Positions 50,001-59,960 of a stretch of DNA of 64,000 nucleotides are shown here, piece after piece (the stretch's first letter is position 1; every line of letters starts with the position of its first letter). A program made the position numbers and the translations under genes. This DNA is from Numida meleagris (taxonomy: Eukaryota; Chordata; Aves; Galliformes; Numididae). The DNA lies in assembly GCF_002078875.1 (NCBI RefSeq), contig NC_034410.1, positions 82,243,367 to 82,307,366 on the forward strand. Reading direction: 5' to 3'. The notes beneath the pieces were generated by a model that saw only the letters and a list, made by a program, of their open reading frames with translations, did no database searches and was not told the DNA's origin.

Positions 50001-53000
50001 GCTTAAATACCTTGTCCTGCCAGCTGGCTCCTATCACACCACTTCCCAGCTGTGGAGTCTGCACTGGTCCCCATTACTCTCAACTCTGCTTTGTTACAGT
50101 GAAAGCTGGTGGTTCATAGTCTCCATGACTTTAACTTTGCCAAGCTTTAAGCACACAGTCTGAAACTTTCCATGCTCAGTGTTTCCCTGAGGCTGGATTT
50201 TTTCACTGTATCTTTTTGGGAAAGTTTTAGAAAGATGGTTAAGCAACTTCCAAGAACAAGATTATGCAAAACTATATTGGTTTTCCCAGGTTAAAAAAAA
50301 AAATGTTACCATTACTCACTAACTTTCTTTCAAACATATCAGCCTGAGACGTGGGCACGGATTTTCAAGCATTTTGAATACCCCCATGCTGCAGCACTGG
50401 AGCTTGGAGTTTGGCAGATGTGTATAGCCTGTGTGTCACAGATAGGCTCCTTCACAAGGTTTTGTTAATTTAAAAAAAAAACACAAAACAAAAAAAAGAA
50501 ACCAAAAATCCCCCATATTTGACTTCAGTTATGGCTTGCACATGCTCCAAAAAGCCAAGGGAGTTACAATTTGGCACCTAAATTCTCCAAAGATTCTGTT
50601 GGTACAAAACATGAGTCAAGTCACTGAATTCTGCCCAACAAACGTTTCGTATCTGCTGCTGACACTGTTCCTGTGTGCAATTTAATTAAAACAGGTGTTA
50701 ATAGCACCGTAACTTTTCACTTTGCGAATGCTCAGGTTCAGACCTCTTCAGTGATTGATTATGCAGAAGCCTATGCATTTACTACGACTGAAATGAATAG
50801 GAAAGTTGCATTTTGGACTATAGGAAGTGTTAAGTAGTGGTTATACTAAATAGCTACAACAAGGAGAACTCTGTCACTTCAAATAGCCTTAGATTTTCTG
50901 GGTCCCTTCCCTCAGTTGAATCCATAGGGCACTATCCCACCTCACAGAGATGATGTTACCTCATAGGGATGCCTGTATGTTGATGCAGGTTAACATGAAA
51001 AGCTCCTCAGAAAATTAATAATACTGTCTTCAGAGTGAGACTTGAGCAATGTGCCTCAGCTAGGAATATTCACCGTATAGCATCAGTGCAGATAAAACAA
51101 AGGATTAAACACATTCTCACTAAGTGAGCACCTTGCATTCTGTGTACCAATAAGTTGAAAGTCCCTGTTGGGAAAACAGATGATAAGCACTAATTAAGAA
51201 CTGCCTGAGAATGGATACAGAGCGCAGGGGAGCAAAGAACACCTGTAGAGCCAGTGGTAATCCTGCACATCCTAATGTTTGAGTTTTTGATTTGACGACA
51301 TCTATTGCCTTTGACTTTTTCAAGTAACACATTTAGAAAAGGCTCCTAGGAGGTGGCGTGTTCTCAGCTGTGCCTCCAAGCTTGATTTGGAAGTGAAAGG
51401 AGTTGCTTGGATTGAGGCTGGTAACCCAGTGTTCAAGAGGGAATGGGAAAGGAAGATCTCCCTCTCTTTCCTCTGCTCTCCCTTTAGAGTTGCTTTCCAA
51501 GTGGTGTTCACAACAGGTGCTGTTAAAGCTGCAGCAGCACCTCTGCTGGCCTTAAATGGGGCAGAAGGCATAAAGGATTAAGTCTGTCTGCCCCATCTCC
51601 AAGGAACCAACCAGTTCTTTCCAGCACCAGCTTTTGATGTGTTGCAAAACCAGTCAGTCATTGCAACTACAGCGAAATGATGGTGCAGATGTAAGCGAAG
51701 ACTGTCCCTACCAGCTAAGGGGCAGGCTGGCCACTGGAAGCAGACTTCTACTCCCCAGCTTTTCTTTACTAGCTCTTCCTTTCCATAAGTGATTTATACA
51801 CTACTCTATATCAGCTGTTCCAGCTTAGTATAAATAATCTCCATTCACTAAGATTCCATTAGTGCTGCTTTTCTTTCTTTTTTTTTCCTGGTCTTGCCAC
51901 TTTTTAAAAAAAAATTTCCACCCTCGAATCGCACTGTGGCTCATTTCCTATTTTATGCGGCCTGTGAGGTTACTCCAGACTCTGATAAAAATACCATGTT
52001 TAAAAAAAGTCTTTTGTATTGAGAAAGATAACTGAGACAGTGTGTCCTCTAAATTGCTGAGCCAGAAACGTTGCCTAAGAAGCACTAAATTTATTTTAAA
52101 GATTCCTACTAGGAAGATATGTGGAGAAACAGAATATCTTAGAAATCTAGTAAAAGAAAAATGTCCCTGTATTTTCTATTTAAAATCTGAAAGCCTTTGT
52201 GTAAGAATGTATTTTGTATGGGAATGCTGGATTCCCCGTGGAGAAAAAAAAAAGTAAAATAAATTCCTTAGCATTACTCATTTAGGGAAGAATTAAATGG
52301 TCTAGCAGGTACAAAAAAAAAAAAAAAAGAGAAGTGCATTAAAACACTCTCATCAGTATATCTGCAGTTATATTAACTGCCACAATTAAATTCTATTGAT
52401 TCTCTTCTCTTTCTCAGTGTAACACAAATGGAATTAAATTTACCATTGGTCTAAGCAGAGCAGCCAATTTATCTTTGTAAAGCAGCCTAGAACTCAAAAG
52501 CTATTATCTACTATATTGACATTGCAAAATAAAACTTCTATTTCCAAAGTTGCAAGATCAGTATTTAGATATATTAACGTGCAAAACAAAGTAATTTAAT
52601 GTGAAGCAGATTTTCAAAAACTTCAAATATTTGAATGTCTCTTCCTTTCTACTATAGAACCAGATCGAGATAATATATTGTATTTGAAGAGCATGTATTA
52701 GGGTCTTTGACTTACATTTGAAGTACAGCGGAGTTCTTTCTTTGCAAAATCACCTTACTTCACTTTTCTAATATCTTGTAGTTCTTGCTGAATCACTAGC
52801 TTAGGTTACTGACACTTGTTAGTTGCCATACCACACACACCATATGTTAACATGCGCAAGCAGTACAGCCCAATATGAAGTATAAGAACAGTGAAGAACT
52901 GCCATAATTGTAACATTGGTTGATGTGAAACACGATTTGCAGATATTGTTTGGCCAGTTTATTACAGGGACTTGCACATTTGAGAAGCAGTCTGCTTGCT

Positions 53001-54386
53001 TAGCCTTTCTTTAGATACCTAAGGCCAAATTTAAAATGTGAAATAAAAGTAAATTAAGACCTGGTATAGCCATAAAGTTACCACCAGGGATAAATTTACT
53101 CCTAGTGTCTTAACTTTGCCATTTGTCTGAAAATGAATTGATGGCTTGCCTGCTAGCTGCCTACATTTAATTAACCTTGTAGCATTTCTTTGTAAAGAGA
53201 CATGCTACAAATAACACCTCATTTTCTGCCAAGCCTTATCAGGCCAGACGATTACGTGGATTGTTCCATGCTCAACGTATCTTTTCCAACCTAAAACTGG
53301 TGGAAGGCTCTGTGCTTTAACACTATGACGCTTTGTGTCTTCCTGGCCTTTTCTACTTTAGTAGCAGCATCTCAATAGATTTAGCTGCCTGTGCCTTACC
53401 CTCAACTCCCGTTGAGGAAAGGTGCACAGGACACTTTCAGGGCCTTGGCAGGCACCCTGGAACACGATGGTAATGTGTTGCCGCTGTCTTGAAGGCTGAA
53501 GGTGGAGAGGAGGCTACCCTGAAGCCTGCCATCCTCCAGCCCGGCCTCCCGTGCTGCTCTGAGCTCGTAGGAGCTCAGGGTTTCTGCAGCGACAGGGGAG
53601 GGGAGAGGATGGAATGAGATTGGCACCGCTCCCAGGCGCCCGAGACCCAAATGCAGCAGAGGATGTGAGCCTAGCACAGGGCTATCTGGCCAGGCTCTAG
53701 CCTGAAAGCAGACATCTGCAGCAAAGCTAAGTGTGGAGTTCAAATTTCTTATCAGTTCAGTCACAGCACCATAAGCTGAGACTCCCTTGCTTTAGCAACC
53801 ACTTTAAAGTAAATTAAAAGCTAAATTGTATGGAGGAAGAGAAAAATCAGTCCAAAGCTATCCAAGCACCCATAATTCAGCCTCTTCGATGGGTAATTTG
53901 TTGGCAGCAGCCTGACTGTTTGGAGAGCTGCCTTGGGAGAGACTGCACAAGGCGCAGAGTTGCTAGGGTGAGTTTAGAGAGTTGGGGAATTTCTTTTGCA
54001 GTGTTTTGGATGAGACTATTCTAGCCCTCTATGATGTTTAATGCATTTCTAACATGATTTCGTAGGGGTTTGTTAACTCCTCGTAAGTTTTGACATGAGT
54101 AGGAAAAAGCGTACAAACTTTTGGTCACATGCTAGAATAGCAGTGCTGTTAGTAAAAAATGAAAATGGTTTCTGGTCTCATAATTACGTGCTTTGTTTGT
54201 ATTCTGTTTTGAGATTTTATTTGAATGGTATCTTCTCCATTGTTTCTTTTTCAGGCAAATTACACAGATCCCCAGAGCAAGCTGAGATTTAGTACTATTG
54301 AAGAATTTGCCTATATTCGGATGCTCCCTTCAGATGTGGTTACAGGATACCTGGCTCTAAGGAAAGCAACAAGCATTGTTTCCTGA
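25761..54386 (+). CDS. INO80C: INO80C, INO80 chromatin-remodelling complex subunit C (five coding exons)
   Basis: The coding sequence joins 25761-25895, 44914-45024, 47896-48007, 49732-49799 and 54255-54386 to give 185 residues plus a TGA stop. All introns are GT-AG (19.0, 2.9, 1.7 and 4.5 kb) and the frame is continuous. It matches vertebrate INO80C (human about 192 residues) over nearly the whole length: lysine clusters at about 20-22 and 34-37 form a bipartite-type nuclear localisation signal, a conserved core around 92-119 contains [19 protein letters not shown], and a YL1 C-terminal-type domain covers about 133-165. The family (yeast Ies6) partners the actin-related protein Arp5/ACTR5 in the nucleus and couples INO80 ATPase activity to nucleosome sliding and H2A.Z-related remodelling. 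The start is chosen for its strong context (A at -3, G at +4) and its match to the human N-terminus. No disabling change is seen. Confidence 0.96.
26183..26375 (-). mobile_element. CR1 LINE 3'-end fragment in INO80C intron 1
   Basis: The stretch 'aggctgcccagggccccatccaacctggccttgagcgcctccagggatggggca' is the antisense CR1 3' region. It is followed by 'gagtaaagaatttctccctaacatctatctc', also typical. The copy is short, 5'-truncated, and lies about 290 bases downstream of the exon 1 donor at the edge of the CpG island. Confidence 0.92.
26376..34310. other. INO80C intron 1, left part; nothing recognised
   Basis: Almost 8 kb of AT-rich intronic sequence. Short open frames lie on both strands; the longest (166 codons, minus, 32886-33386) spans an A-rich tract, has no recognisable domain and is probably chance. 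A 20-base imperfect tandem duplication lies at 32103-32142. No RNA gene or LINE is recognised. Confidence 0.5.
32103..32142. repeat. Imperfect 20-bp tandem duplication
   Basis: Two adjacent 20-base units beginning GCAATGCAG and ending ACATAAAT(A/G), differing at about two positions. A small local duplication with no evident function. Confidence 0.8.
34311..34437 (+). mobile_element. CR1 LINE 3'-end fragment, plus orientation
   Basis: The segment 'gaccctgcctggaggagg...tggactggctgcctcccaaggtcccctccagcctcatcgtgctgtgattc' follows the CR1 3'-UTR consensus ('ttggactagatgacctccagaggtcccttccagcct...ctgtgattc'). It is diverged and lacks upstream sequence. The open frame at 34289-34498 derives from it. 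Confidence 0.72.
35898..35923. repeat. Perfect 13-bp tandem duplication
   Basis: TATTTCGTATGCC occurs twice without a gap, ending 12 bases before a CR1 3'-end fragment. Confidence 0.9.
35936..35995 (+). mobile_element. CR1 LINE extreme 3'-end fragment
   Basis: About 60 bases, 'ttggtctagacgatcttaatggtcttttccaaccttaatgatt', match the terminal CR1 3' UTR. It is one of the shortest recognisable truncated copies in the window, ending in a TGATT-type tail. Confidence 0.82.
43545..43823 (+). mobile_element. CR1 LINE 3' segment, plus orientation
   Basis: Typical CR1: 'agatcaactttttacaagggtagatagtgataggacaagggggaatgg', then 'ctggatgtgtttaaggccagattggatggggcc', then 'cttgaggtcccttccaaaccaagccattctgtga'. 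It covers the end of ORF2 and the 3' UTR in about 280 bases. The open frame at 43462-43722 is partly CR1-derived. It lies about 1.1 kb upstream of INO80C exon 2. Confidence 0.94.
43824..44913. other. INO80C: INO80C intron 1, distal end
   Basis: AT-rich intron ending in the exon 2 acceptor tract. A 121-codon open frame at 44473-44838 (plus) lies here; it has no recognisable domain and does not connect to exon 2, so it is likely chance. Confidence 0.55.
44914..45024 (+). CDS. INO80C: INO80C coding exon 2
   Basis: It encodes residues 46-82, ending in the conserved [12 protein letters not shown] segment. The acceptor is a T-rich tract followed by CAG; a second AG seven bases downstream (44919-44920) would lead to a TGA within five codons, so the first is used. 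The donor is GTAAGT. The exon is 111 bases with phase 0 at both ends, so skipping it would keep the frame. Confidence 0.95.
45287..45364. repeat. Perfect 39-bp tandem duplication in intron 2
   Basis: The 39-base unit starting GGTGCAGAAGTC and ending CACAAACTAGC occurs twice, 45287-45325 and 45326-45364, without mismatch. Identity of the two copies in neutral intronic DNA points to a recent duplication or to an assembly error. Confidence 0.97.
45385..45401. repeat. Palindromic ATGTAC repeat
   Basis: ATGTACATGTACATGTA is self-complementary over most of its length and lies 20 bases after the 39-bp duplication. Such alternating sequence can form a cruciform or slip during replication. Confidence 0.8.
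47896..48007 (+). CDS. INO80C: INO80C coding exon 3
   Basis: It encodes residues 83-119 plus the first base of a split tyrosine codon, including the most conserved block of the protein ([25 protein letters not shown]). The acceptor is TCTAG and the donor GTAAGC. The 112-base length is not a multiple of three, so this exon must be kept together with exon 4 (112 + 68 = 180). Confidence 0.96.
48008..49731. other. INO80C: INO80C intron 3
   Basis: 1.7 kb of intron between a GTAAGC donor and a CT-rich acceptor tract. The 76-codon frame at 48096-48326 is not supported by any recognisable similarity. No repeat is recognised. Confidence 0.8.
49732..49799 (+). CDS. INO80C: INO80C coding exon 4
   Basis: A 68-base exon completes the split Tyr120 and encodes [22 protein letters not shown] to residue 142. 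The acceptor follows a CT-rich tract ending CCTAG and the donor is GTAAGT. It opens the YL1-type domain. Human INO80C reads Leu where this protein has Pro142, just at the exon junction. Confidence 0.96.
49800..54254. other. INO80C: INO80C intron 4
   Basis: 4.5 kb of intron, with A-rich tracts near 50470 and 52313-52328. It also holds a GC-richer patch at about 53400-53720 carrying a 120-codon minus-strand frame of no recognisable family. No LINE copy is recognised. Confidence 0.75.
54255..54386 (+). CDS. INO80C: INO80C coding exon 5 and stop
   Basis: It encodes residues 143-185 and the TGA stop (54384-54386). It contains [11 protein letters not shown], the core of the YL1 C-terminal-type domain, followed by the conserved [19 protein letters not shown] tail. 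The acceptor is TTTTTCAG. Conservation with human is almost complete up to the last residue, which is Ser here and Pro in human. Confidence 0.97.
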   Translation, partial: ANYTDPQSKLRFSTIEEFAYIRMLPSDVVTGYLALRKATSIVS

Positions 54387-54760
54387 AAAGACCAAGTACT
54401 GTTGTGTGTCACTCCTGAATGGTGCTAGGTTTAAGAATTGTGGGAGAGACTGCTTGCAGGATTGAGGTTCCTTCAAACTCTCCACTGATATTTACATCTG
54501 GAAGTTGTTGATGACACATGGATTTGAATGAACATGTGGATTTAATTCTGACAAATACTTATACTTGTTATTTTGCCAATTTGTAAGCAATTTGGTTTTG
54601 GTGGCCAAGATAACTTAAGGCCTTAAGGACATGGATCGGCACCATAATGTCCAAGTTATATTAATTTCTTTAGAGACAGGATTTCATTCCCACTCTATAT
54701 ATTTTATGTACTGCTCTGGCTCAGAAGAATAAACAGCCAGTTAAAGAAAGGAAAACGTTC
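54387..54760 (+). other. INO80C: INO80C 3' untranslated region, proximal polyadenylation signal at 54728
   Basis: After the stop codon, the first canonical AATAAA lies at 54728-54733, giving a 3' UTR of about 370 bases if used. Further AATAAA hexamers at 55594-55599 and overlapping at 56733-56742 could give longer forms. The sequence alone does not show which site is used. Confidence 0.55.
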
Positions 54761-57470
54761 CAAGACGTCCCAGCTTCCAGACCTGCCTTGCAGATGTGCT
54801 TTCCACTTGACTATGAAGAAGCTTATCCCACCTGTAAAAATCAAGTTAAAATACCAGGTAAATGCTGCTGTTGTGATGAATGCTTACGGTACTGAGTACC
54901 GTGAACAGCTTCTCACAAATATTTGCACTGAAGAACAGTCAGCGTACGTAAAGGTGGACTCAAACTCATTTTAAATTATCTTAATGAGTATGTATAATGG
55001 ACTCAAGCCACATCACCAGGCAACTCTTCATTGTGACACTTTGCATTTTTTGAGTGCTTCCTTCCACAACTCAACTGTTCTTCTGCCTCTGCTAGTTGGT
55101 TCATTATTATTACTAATTAGTATAAAAAAAAGTACTTATTTCCCAGACTTTTTAGGAAAGGATGCTGTAAGAGCAGGAATTCCTCTGACCAGTGGCATTT
55201 TGGCACTCAGATGGTCTTCAGCAAGGAAGGACCTCCTAGATGAGGGCACTGACCTTTGCACTCTGAAGTACCAGGAGAGTATGTGAGAGCAACTGAAGGT
55301 TGTCTCCCTTTAGAGAAAGGAGAACGAAGGAGAGCTCAGACTCTTGCTGGGGGTTGACAAGTACTTGCTGACATCAGAATCAATCGTGATTTTCTGAAAC
55401 TAAGCTTAGTGGGGGGAAGTGGGCTGTGAGAGCAGTCCTCACCTCATCCAAGCTCCATCATGACCTTGTGCAGGTCCCCTCTTTGAGGGCACAAGGAGCA
55501 CACAGTGGGGACTAGTTAATGTCTAAACTGCATCTTGAATGCACATTTCTATAGCAATGGTAATTATTGGAACAGACGTTTTCTCACTGAAAGAATAAAT
55601 CACACGAGTTTAATCTCAACTCTAAAACAGGAAAAATCGCTTAACAATGGGATGCATTGTTCAATGAATGTGTGTGGGACTCAACTCCTTTTTTTTTGTG
55701 ATCTAATATTTACAAAAACAAAGTAATTTGAAAAGTCTTTGACATGCTTACAATAGATCCATCAAAGATCTGGATATCAGATAATGCTACAACTGTATCA
55801 CAGAACAAAAAATAATAGGACAGGATATCTCTCTTCATGCCAGTAGGCATCCAAGCCACATTCTCTTTGCTGAGTTTTGGAATGGCTATTTTAACAGAAG
55901 ATAAGTTTGTAAGATAAGCTTAACATTGATATGAAAAGCAAATGTAGAACTGCTCTAAGATCACTTTTACTTTAAGTAAACAGACACTACCTTAGACAAT
56001 GAGATTTCACCAGCTTGCTCTCTCCCAGAAAGTATCTTCAGCATTCTTTGGGAATGACTGTTTAGGAGCACAGGCTCCCTCCCTATCAGAAGTGTTCCAG
56101 GCACTCCTGCACTGTATGCAGAAGTGTTACTTTTCTCAGCTAATTTCTACTTAACAGTTTTTATACATTCTGTTTTCAAAACCTAAGTGCCTTCATGAAT
56201 CAGCACTAGAAAAGTACATATGGCTTAGGTTTGGCAAAAACATTAATGACTTCTCAGTGCTTTCTAGCCATGCCATGGCTACTGGATTCCCTTCTCATAC
56301 CTTGTTTTTTCCTTTGTTTGCTACAGGCCCTTTTTTCTTGGTATGCAGTACTCCATTTACTAGGCTGTGCAGTATTCAATGAAAGTCAGCCACTGAAATC
56401 ACGCAATTTTACACTGATCAACAGCAGTTTACTACGTGCAACAGTTAAAACGTTATTTGTTTTGGCAGGAAACTGAAAACAGAAAAGATCCAGTAGCCAA
56501 TGTGTTGATCAGTCCAACTAAGCTCTTTTTGGGAACAATTTTTGGGCTGCCTCTCTCATTAGTGGCTTCTGTGAGAGAACTGAGCAACAGCAGCGTCGCA
56601 GTATAGAGCAGAAAACATGGATAAGTGAAAAGCTACTCTGTGCTGCAGAGTATTTTTAAAGTATGTATTATTGTCAGCCTCAGGAGAACTGAAGATGGAG
56701 AAGTGCATTTATATTTAAAAGTAATTCCAGAAAATAAATAAAAGAAGCTGAATTTAAATTGCAGAGCAGATTAAAGAAAGGCATTTAAAAAGACAAGCAG
56801 TGACAAATACCATTTCAGACTTTGGGAAAATATGTTTTGATGAATAGTGCTGTCACATATGTGAAGTGAAAAAGCCAGCAATCACAGCAATGACCAATCT
56901 GTTGATGTACAGATGTTACTGCCTACAACGTATCACCTGGGTATGCTACATCCCACAGACATAGATGGCTCAGCCTCAAGCTGGTTGGGGCAGTGATGCT
57001 GGTGGCAACATTTCCAGAGGAAAGGCGTGTGCTGTGGACAGCTGAGAGCAACAGAGCTCTCCCAGCAGCTGTGGCTGCTGCCTCCACCCTTCTCATCCCC
57101 TTCCAGATGGGAGAGCAGGATTGCCTTGGCTCCTTCCTTGCTGCTTCCCCACTAGCTTGTACATCAGTTCTGTGCTCCTTGAAAGCTCCCTGCCTCTGCC
57201 TTTTCCTCTGCCTTGGCCCCACATCCTAGAGATCAGCAAAGTGTAATTTAGAGAGGCCCTGCTCATTTTGGAGCCCTGTGTTTCACTGTCCTATATTCCC
57301 CTGTTTTCTCCTTGGCCAGCATTTTGGATCCCGGAGGAATTGCTATATATGGTCTTCCACAGAGGAGAAGAGTAGCAGGCATGTGCAGGGAAATGTGCCT
57401 TCATCTCCTTTGACAGAGGGCAGTAAGTGTCAAAGCCCTTACAGCACAAGCAGACTAAAGTAAGTGCAAA
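54761..57470. other. Downstream flank of INO80C, no gene recognised
   Basis: This interval may include an extended 3' UTR if distal AATAAA signals at 55594 or 56733 are used. Open frames (for example 54984-55286 and 56923-57222) show no recognisable domain. Confidence 0.45.
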
Positions 57471-58005
57471 GGAGAGGACTCTGCACTGGTGAGGCTGTAC
57501 CTCGAGTGCTGTGTTCAGTTTTGGGCCCCTCACTACAAGAAAGACGTTGAAGCCGTGGAGTGTGTCCAGAGAAGGGCAATGAAGCTGTGAGGGGTCTGGA
57601 GCACAAGTCATATGCAGAGGGGCTGAGGGAACTGGGATTGTTCAGTCTGAAGAAGAGGAGGCTCTGGGGAGACCACATTGCTCTCTACAACTGTCTGAAA
57701 GGAGGTTGTGCCGAGGGGCAGTTTTACCGTCTTCTCCAAGGTAGCAGTGATAGGATGAGAGGTAATGGCCTTCAGTTGTGCCAGGGGAGGTTCAGGCTGG
57801 ATATTAGGAAAAATTTCTTCTCCAAAAGAGCAGTGAGGCATTGGAACAAGCTGCCCAGGGAGGTGGTGGAGTCACTGTCCCTGGAGGTGTTCAAGAACCG
57901 TGTGGATGTGGCACTGAGGGGCATGGTCAGTGGGCATGTTAGGGGTGGGTTGGTGGTTGGACTAGGTGATCTCAGTGGTCCTTTCCAACTTTAATGATTC
58001 CATGA
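57471..58005 (+). mobile_element. CR1 LINE, 5'-truncated, plus orientation
   Basis: This well-preserved 535-base CR1 3' part starts at 'ctctgcactggtgaggctgtacctcgagtgctgtgttcag'. It runs through the region encoding '[23 protein letters not shown]' and '[21 protein letters not shown]' (frame 57560-57994) to the tail 'ctcagtggtcctttccaactttaatgattccatga'. A TGA between 'AMK' and 'GLEHK' interrupts the frame. Conservation suggests a relatively young insertion. The minus frames at 57291-57841 are antisense shadows. Confidence 0.95.
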
Positions 58006-59738
58006 CTTCTTAGTAGTGAAGAATACCAAAGTAAGAATGAACTAGCATAAGGTTAAAAAAGCTTTAGTAAATCCCTTCTATTAAGAAAAAGGCTCAAACT
58101 CCCTCCATAATTACAATTTTTTTTCCTGAAGATGTAAGCTCATAAATTAATCCAGCAATAATTTATTACTAGAAAACTTAAAATTGCCTCTAACGTACGT
58201 GGCTTACATACCCAGACAAAATAGCACATAGCTTTTTCATTCTGAAGCACTTCAGGGAAGACTTTCACAGACGATGTTAGGTTCCAGGAAAAAAAAAAAC
58301 AACTGACAGCTGACTTTGTGCTCTGTTAACCAAGAACAGTCGAGCGGTATTCTGCGTTACTACTGAACAGTTCAGTTGCCCTAGGATGATGATACAGCTA
58401 TTATTGGAATTCGCAGAAATCCATTATTTTCCTCATTTTAGTGTGCGTGTCGCAATTACAAACCACTTTTTTCTCTGCTGGGTGGGTGGGCTTTAACAGC
58501 GTAATACATCTTCATGTAATAAAACACTGAAGTCCGTTTGGTATCTCTAAGTGTTGCTTGCCTTGGTTTTCTATTATCTGAGAAGCTGTACTGAATGCAG
58601 TCTTTTCAGTTGATTACACTATTGTAAATCACAGCCTACAGACAGCAATAACAATAATCTCTCGGGAGACCTAATAATAATAGCTAACTGTTTAAACTAC
58701 TGCTAAGTATGGCTTGTATAGCTGCATATGGTTTAAGACCTCTGAGGTCACACATGTTAAGTACAGAACAGCATTTTCTCTGACACTATAACCTAAAATC
58801 AATAATCGGTACATAAAACCTGTAGTAACAGCAGACTAGATAATAAGTTGCTTTGGGCACTGGATGTGTTTACTGTTTGCAAACACATTCTCTGGGCATT
58901 ATCTCCTGCCAGCTGCTTGTGAGTGCTCTGCCTGTCACTTGGCTGCGGTATACTCAGCATAGCACCACAGCCAGCTGCACCACGTTCATGGGCTATCTGA
59001 AGTCTTCTCCAATGTCCTGAATCTCACATGCAAAAATTACTCTTATCTCAAGTGAAGAAATTGTTTACAAGCTGCTACCCATGCGTAGCACGTGTGAACG
59101 GTGTCCCTTTTCTCTGCAACTTTTGGCTCCAAAGCAGAGTTTGCGTAAAAGCAGAAAAGTACTCTGAATTAATGTTTCAACATAGATCACACACAAAAGT
59201 TCTTAACAAAATTTTGGAACTCTTCAAGACTGTTTCCTGGCTTTTAATGGGAACAATGAGAAACAGGGAATGTCTGAATTTTGCCTATGATCCCATCGAT
59301 ATTCTAAGGGACATCAGCTTTCCTGCACTCTTGATTCACTTCTCCCAGGAGGCAGAGATGGCTCTAGGAGGTCATCACGCACACACGCTGCCTGCGTACT
59401 CCATGTCATCTCACTATGTGCATTGAGAAGGCAGAGGGGACAGAATTAAGGATCTTTTAATATACTGCTCTGTTGTCCCAAATCCTCTCGCATCTTCCAG
59501 CCTAGCTAACCCAGTTGCTGGTAACCCCCACATGCTCACAAAAGAGAGGGAAGGAGGGGCCCCATCCACAAAGAAGAGTTTGTCTCTGGTCTGAAACCCA
59601 CTCAAACAATTAGACTGGTTAATTGTGTGATGCCTTCAGGCCACTGCTGCTTACAGAGAGTCAAGGAGAGCTGTACAGCGTGCACTTCCCCTGCCCTGTG
59701 ACTACAGCTGCATCCCTCACCAGGTGGCTAAGCCAACA
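58006..59738. other. Intergenic DNA, no gene recognised
   Basis: It includes a 132-codon plus-strand frame at 59028-59426 that I cannot assign. Its composition is unremarkable, there is no recognisable domain, and no canonical gene structure surrounds it. Confidence 0.45.
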
Positions 59739-59960
59739 AAGAACACAGAGTACCCCAAGCTGGAAGGGACCCACAAGGATCAAGTCCAACTCCTGGTTCC
59801 ACATAGGACCACCCAAAAATCAAACAATCAAACCGTATGTTTGAGAGCGCTATCCAGATGATTCTTGAACTCCAGCAGCTCAGTGCCATGACCACTGCCC
59901 AGAGGAGCCTGTTCCAGTGTCCAACCACCCTCTGGTGAAGAACCTTTTCCTAACCCAGTG
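59739..59960 (-). mobile_element. CR1 LINE 3' segment, minus orientation
   Basis: The stretch 'agtaccccaagctggaagggacccacaaggatcaagtccaactcctgg' is the antisense CR1 3' end. It continues through 'gaactccagcagctcagtgccatgaccactgcccagaggagcctgttccagtg' to 'gtgaagaaccttttcctaaccca'. It is about 220 bases and 5'-truncated. Its wording differs from the copy at 2.1-2.7 kb, suggesting another CR1 subfamily. Confidence 0.94.

Noticed and set aside
59028..59426. 132-codon plus-strand frame downstream of INO80C
   Set aside because: No recognisable domain, promoter or splice partners; cannot be supported as a gene from sequence alone.
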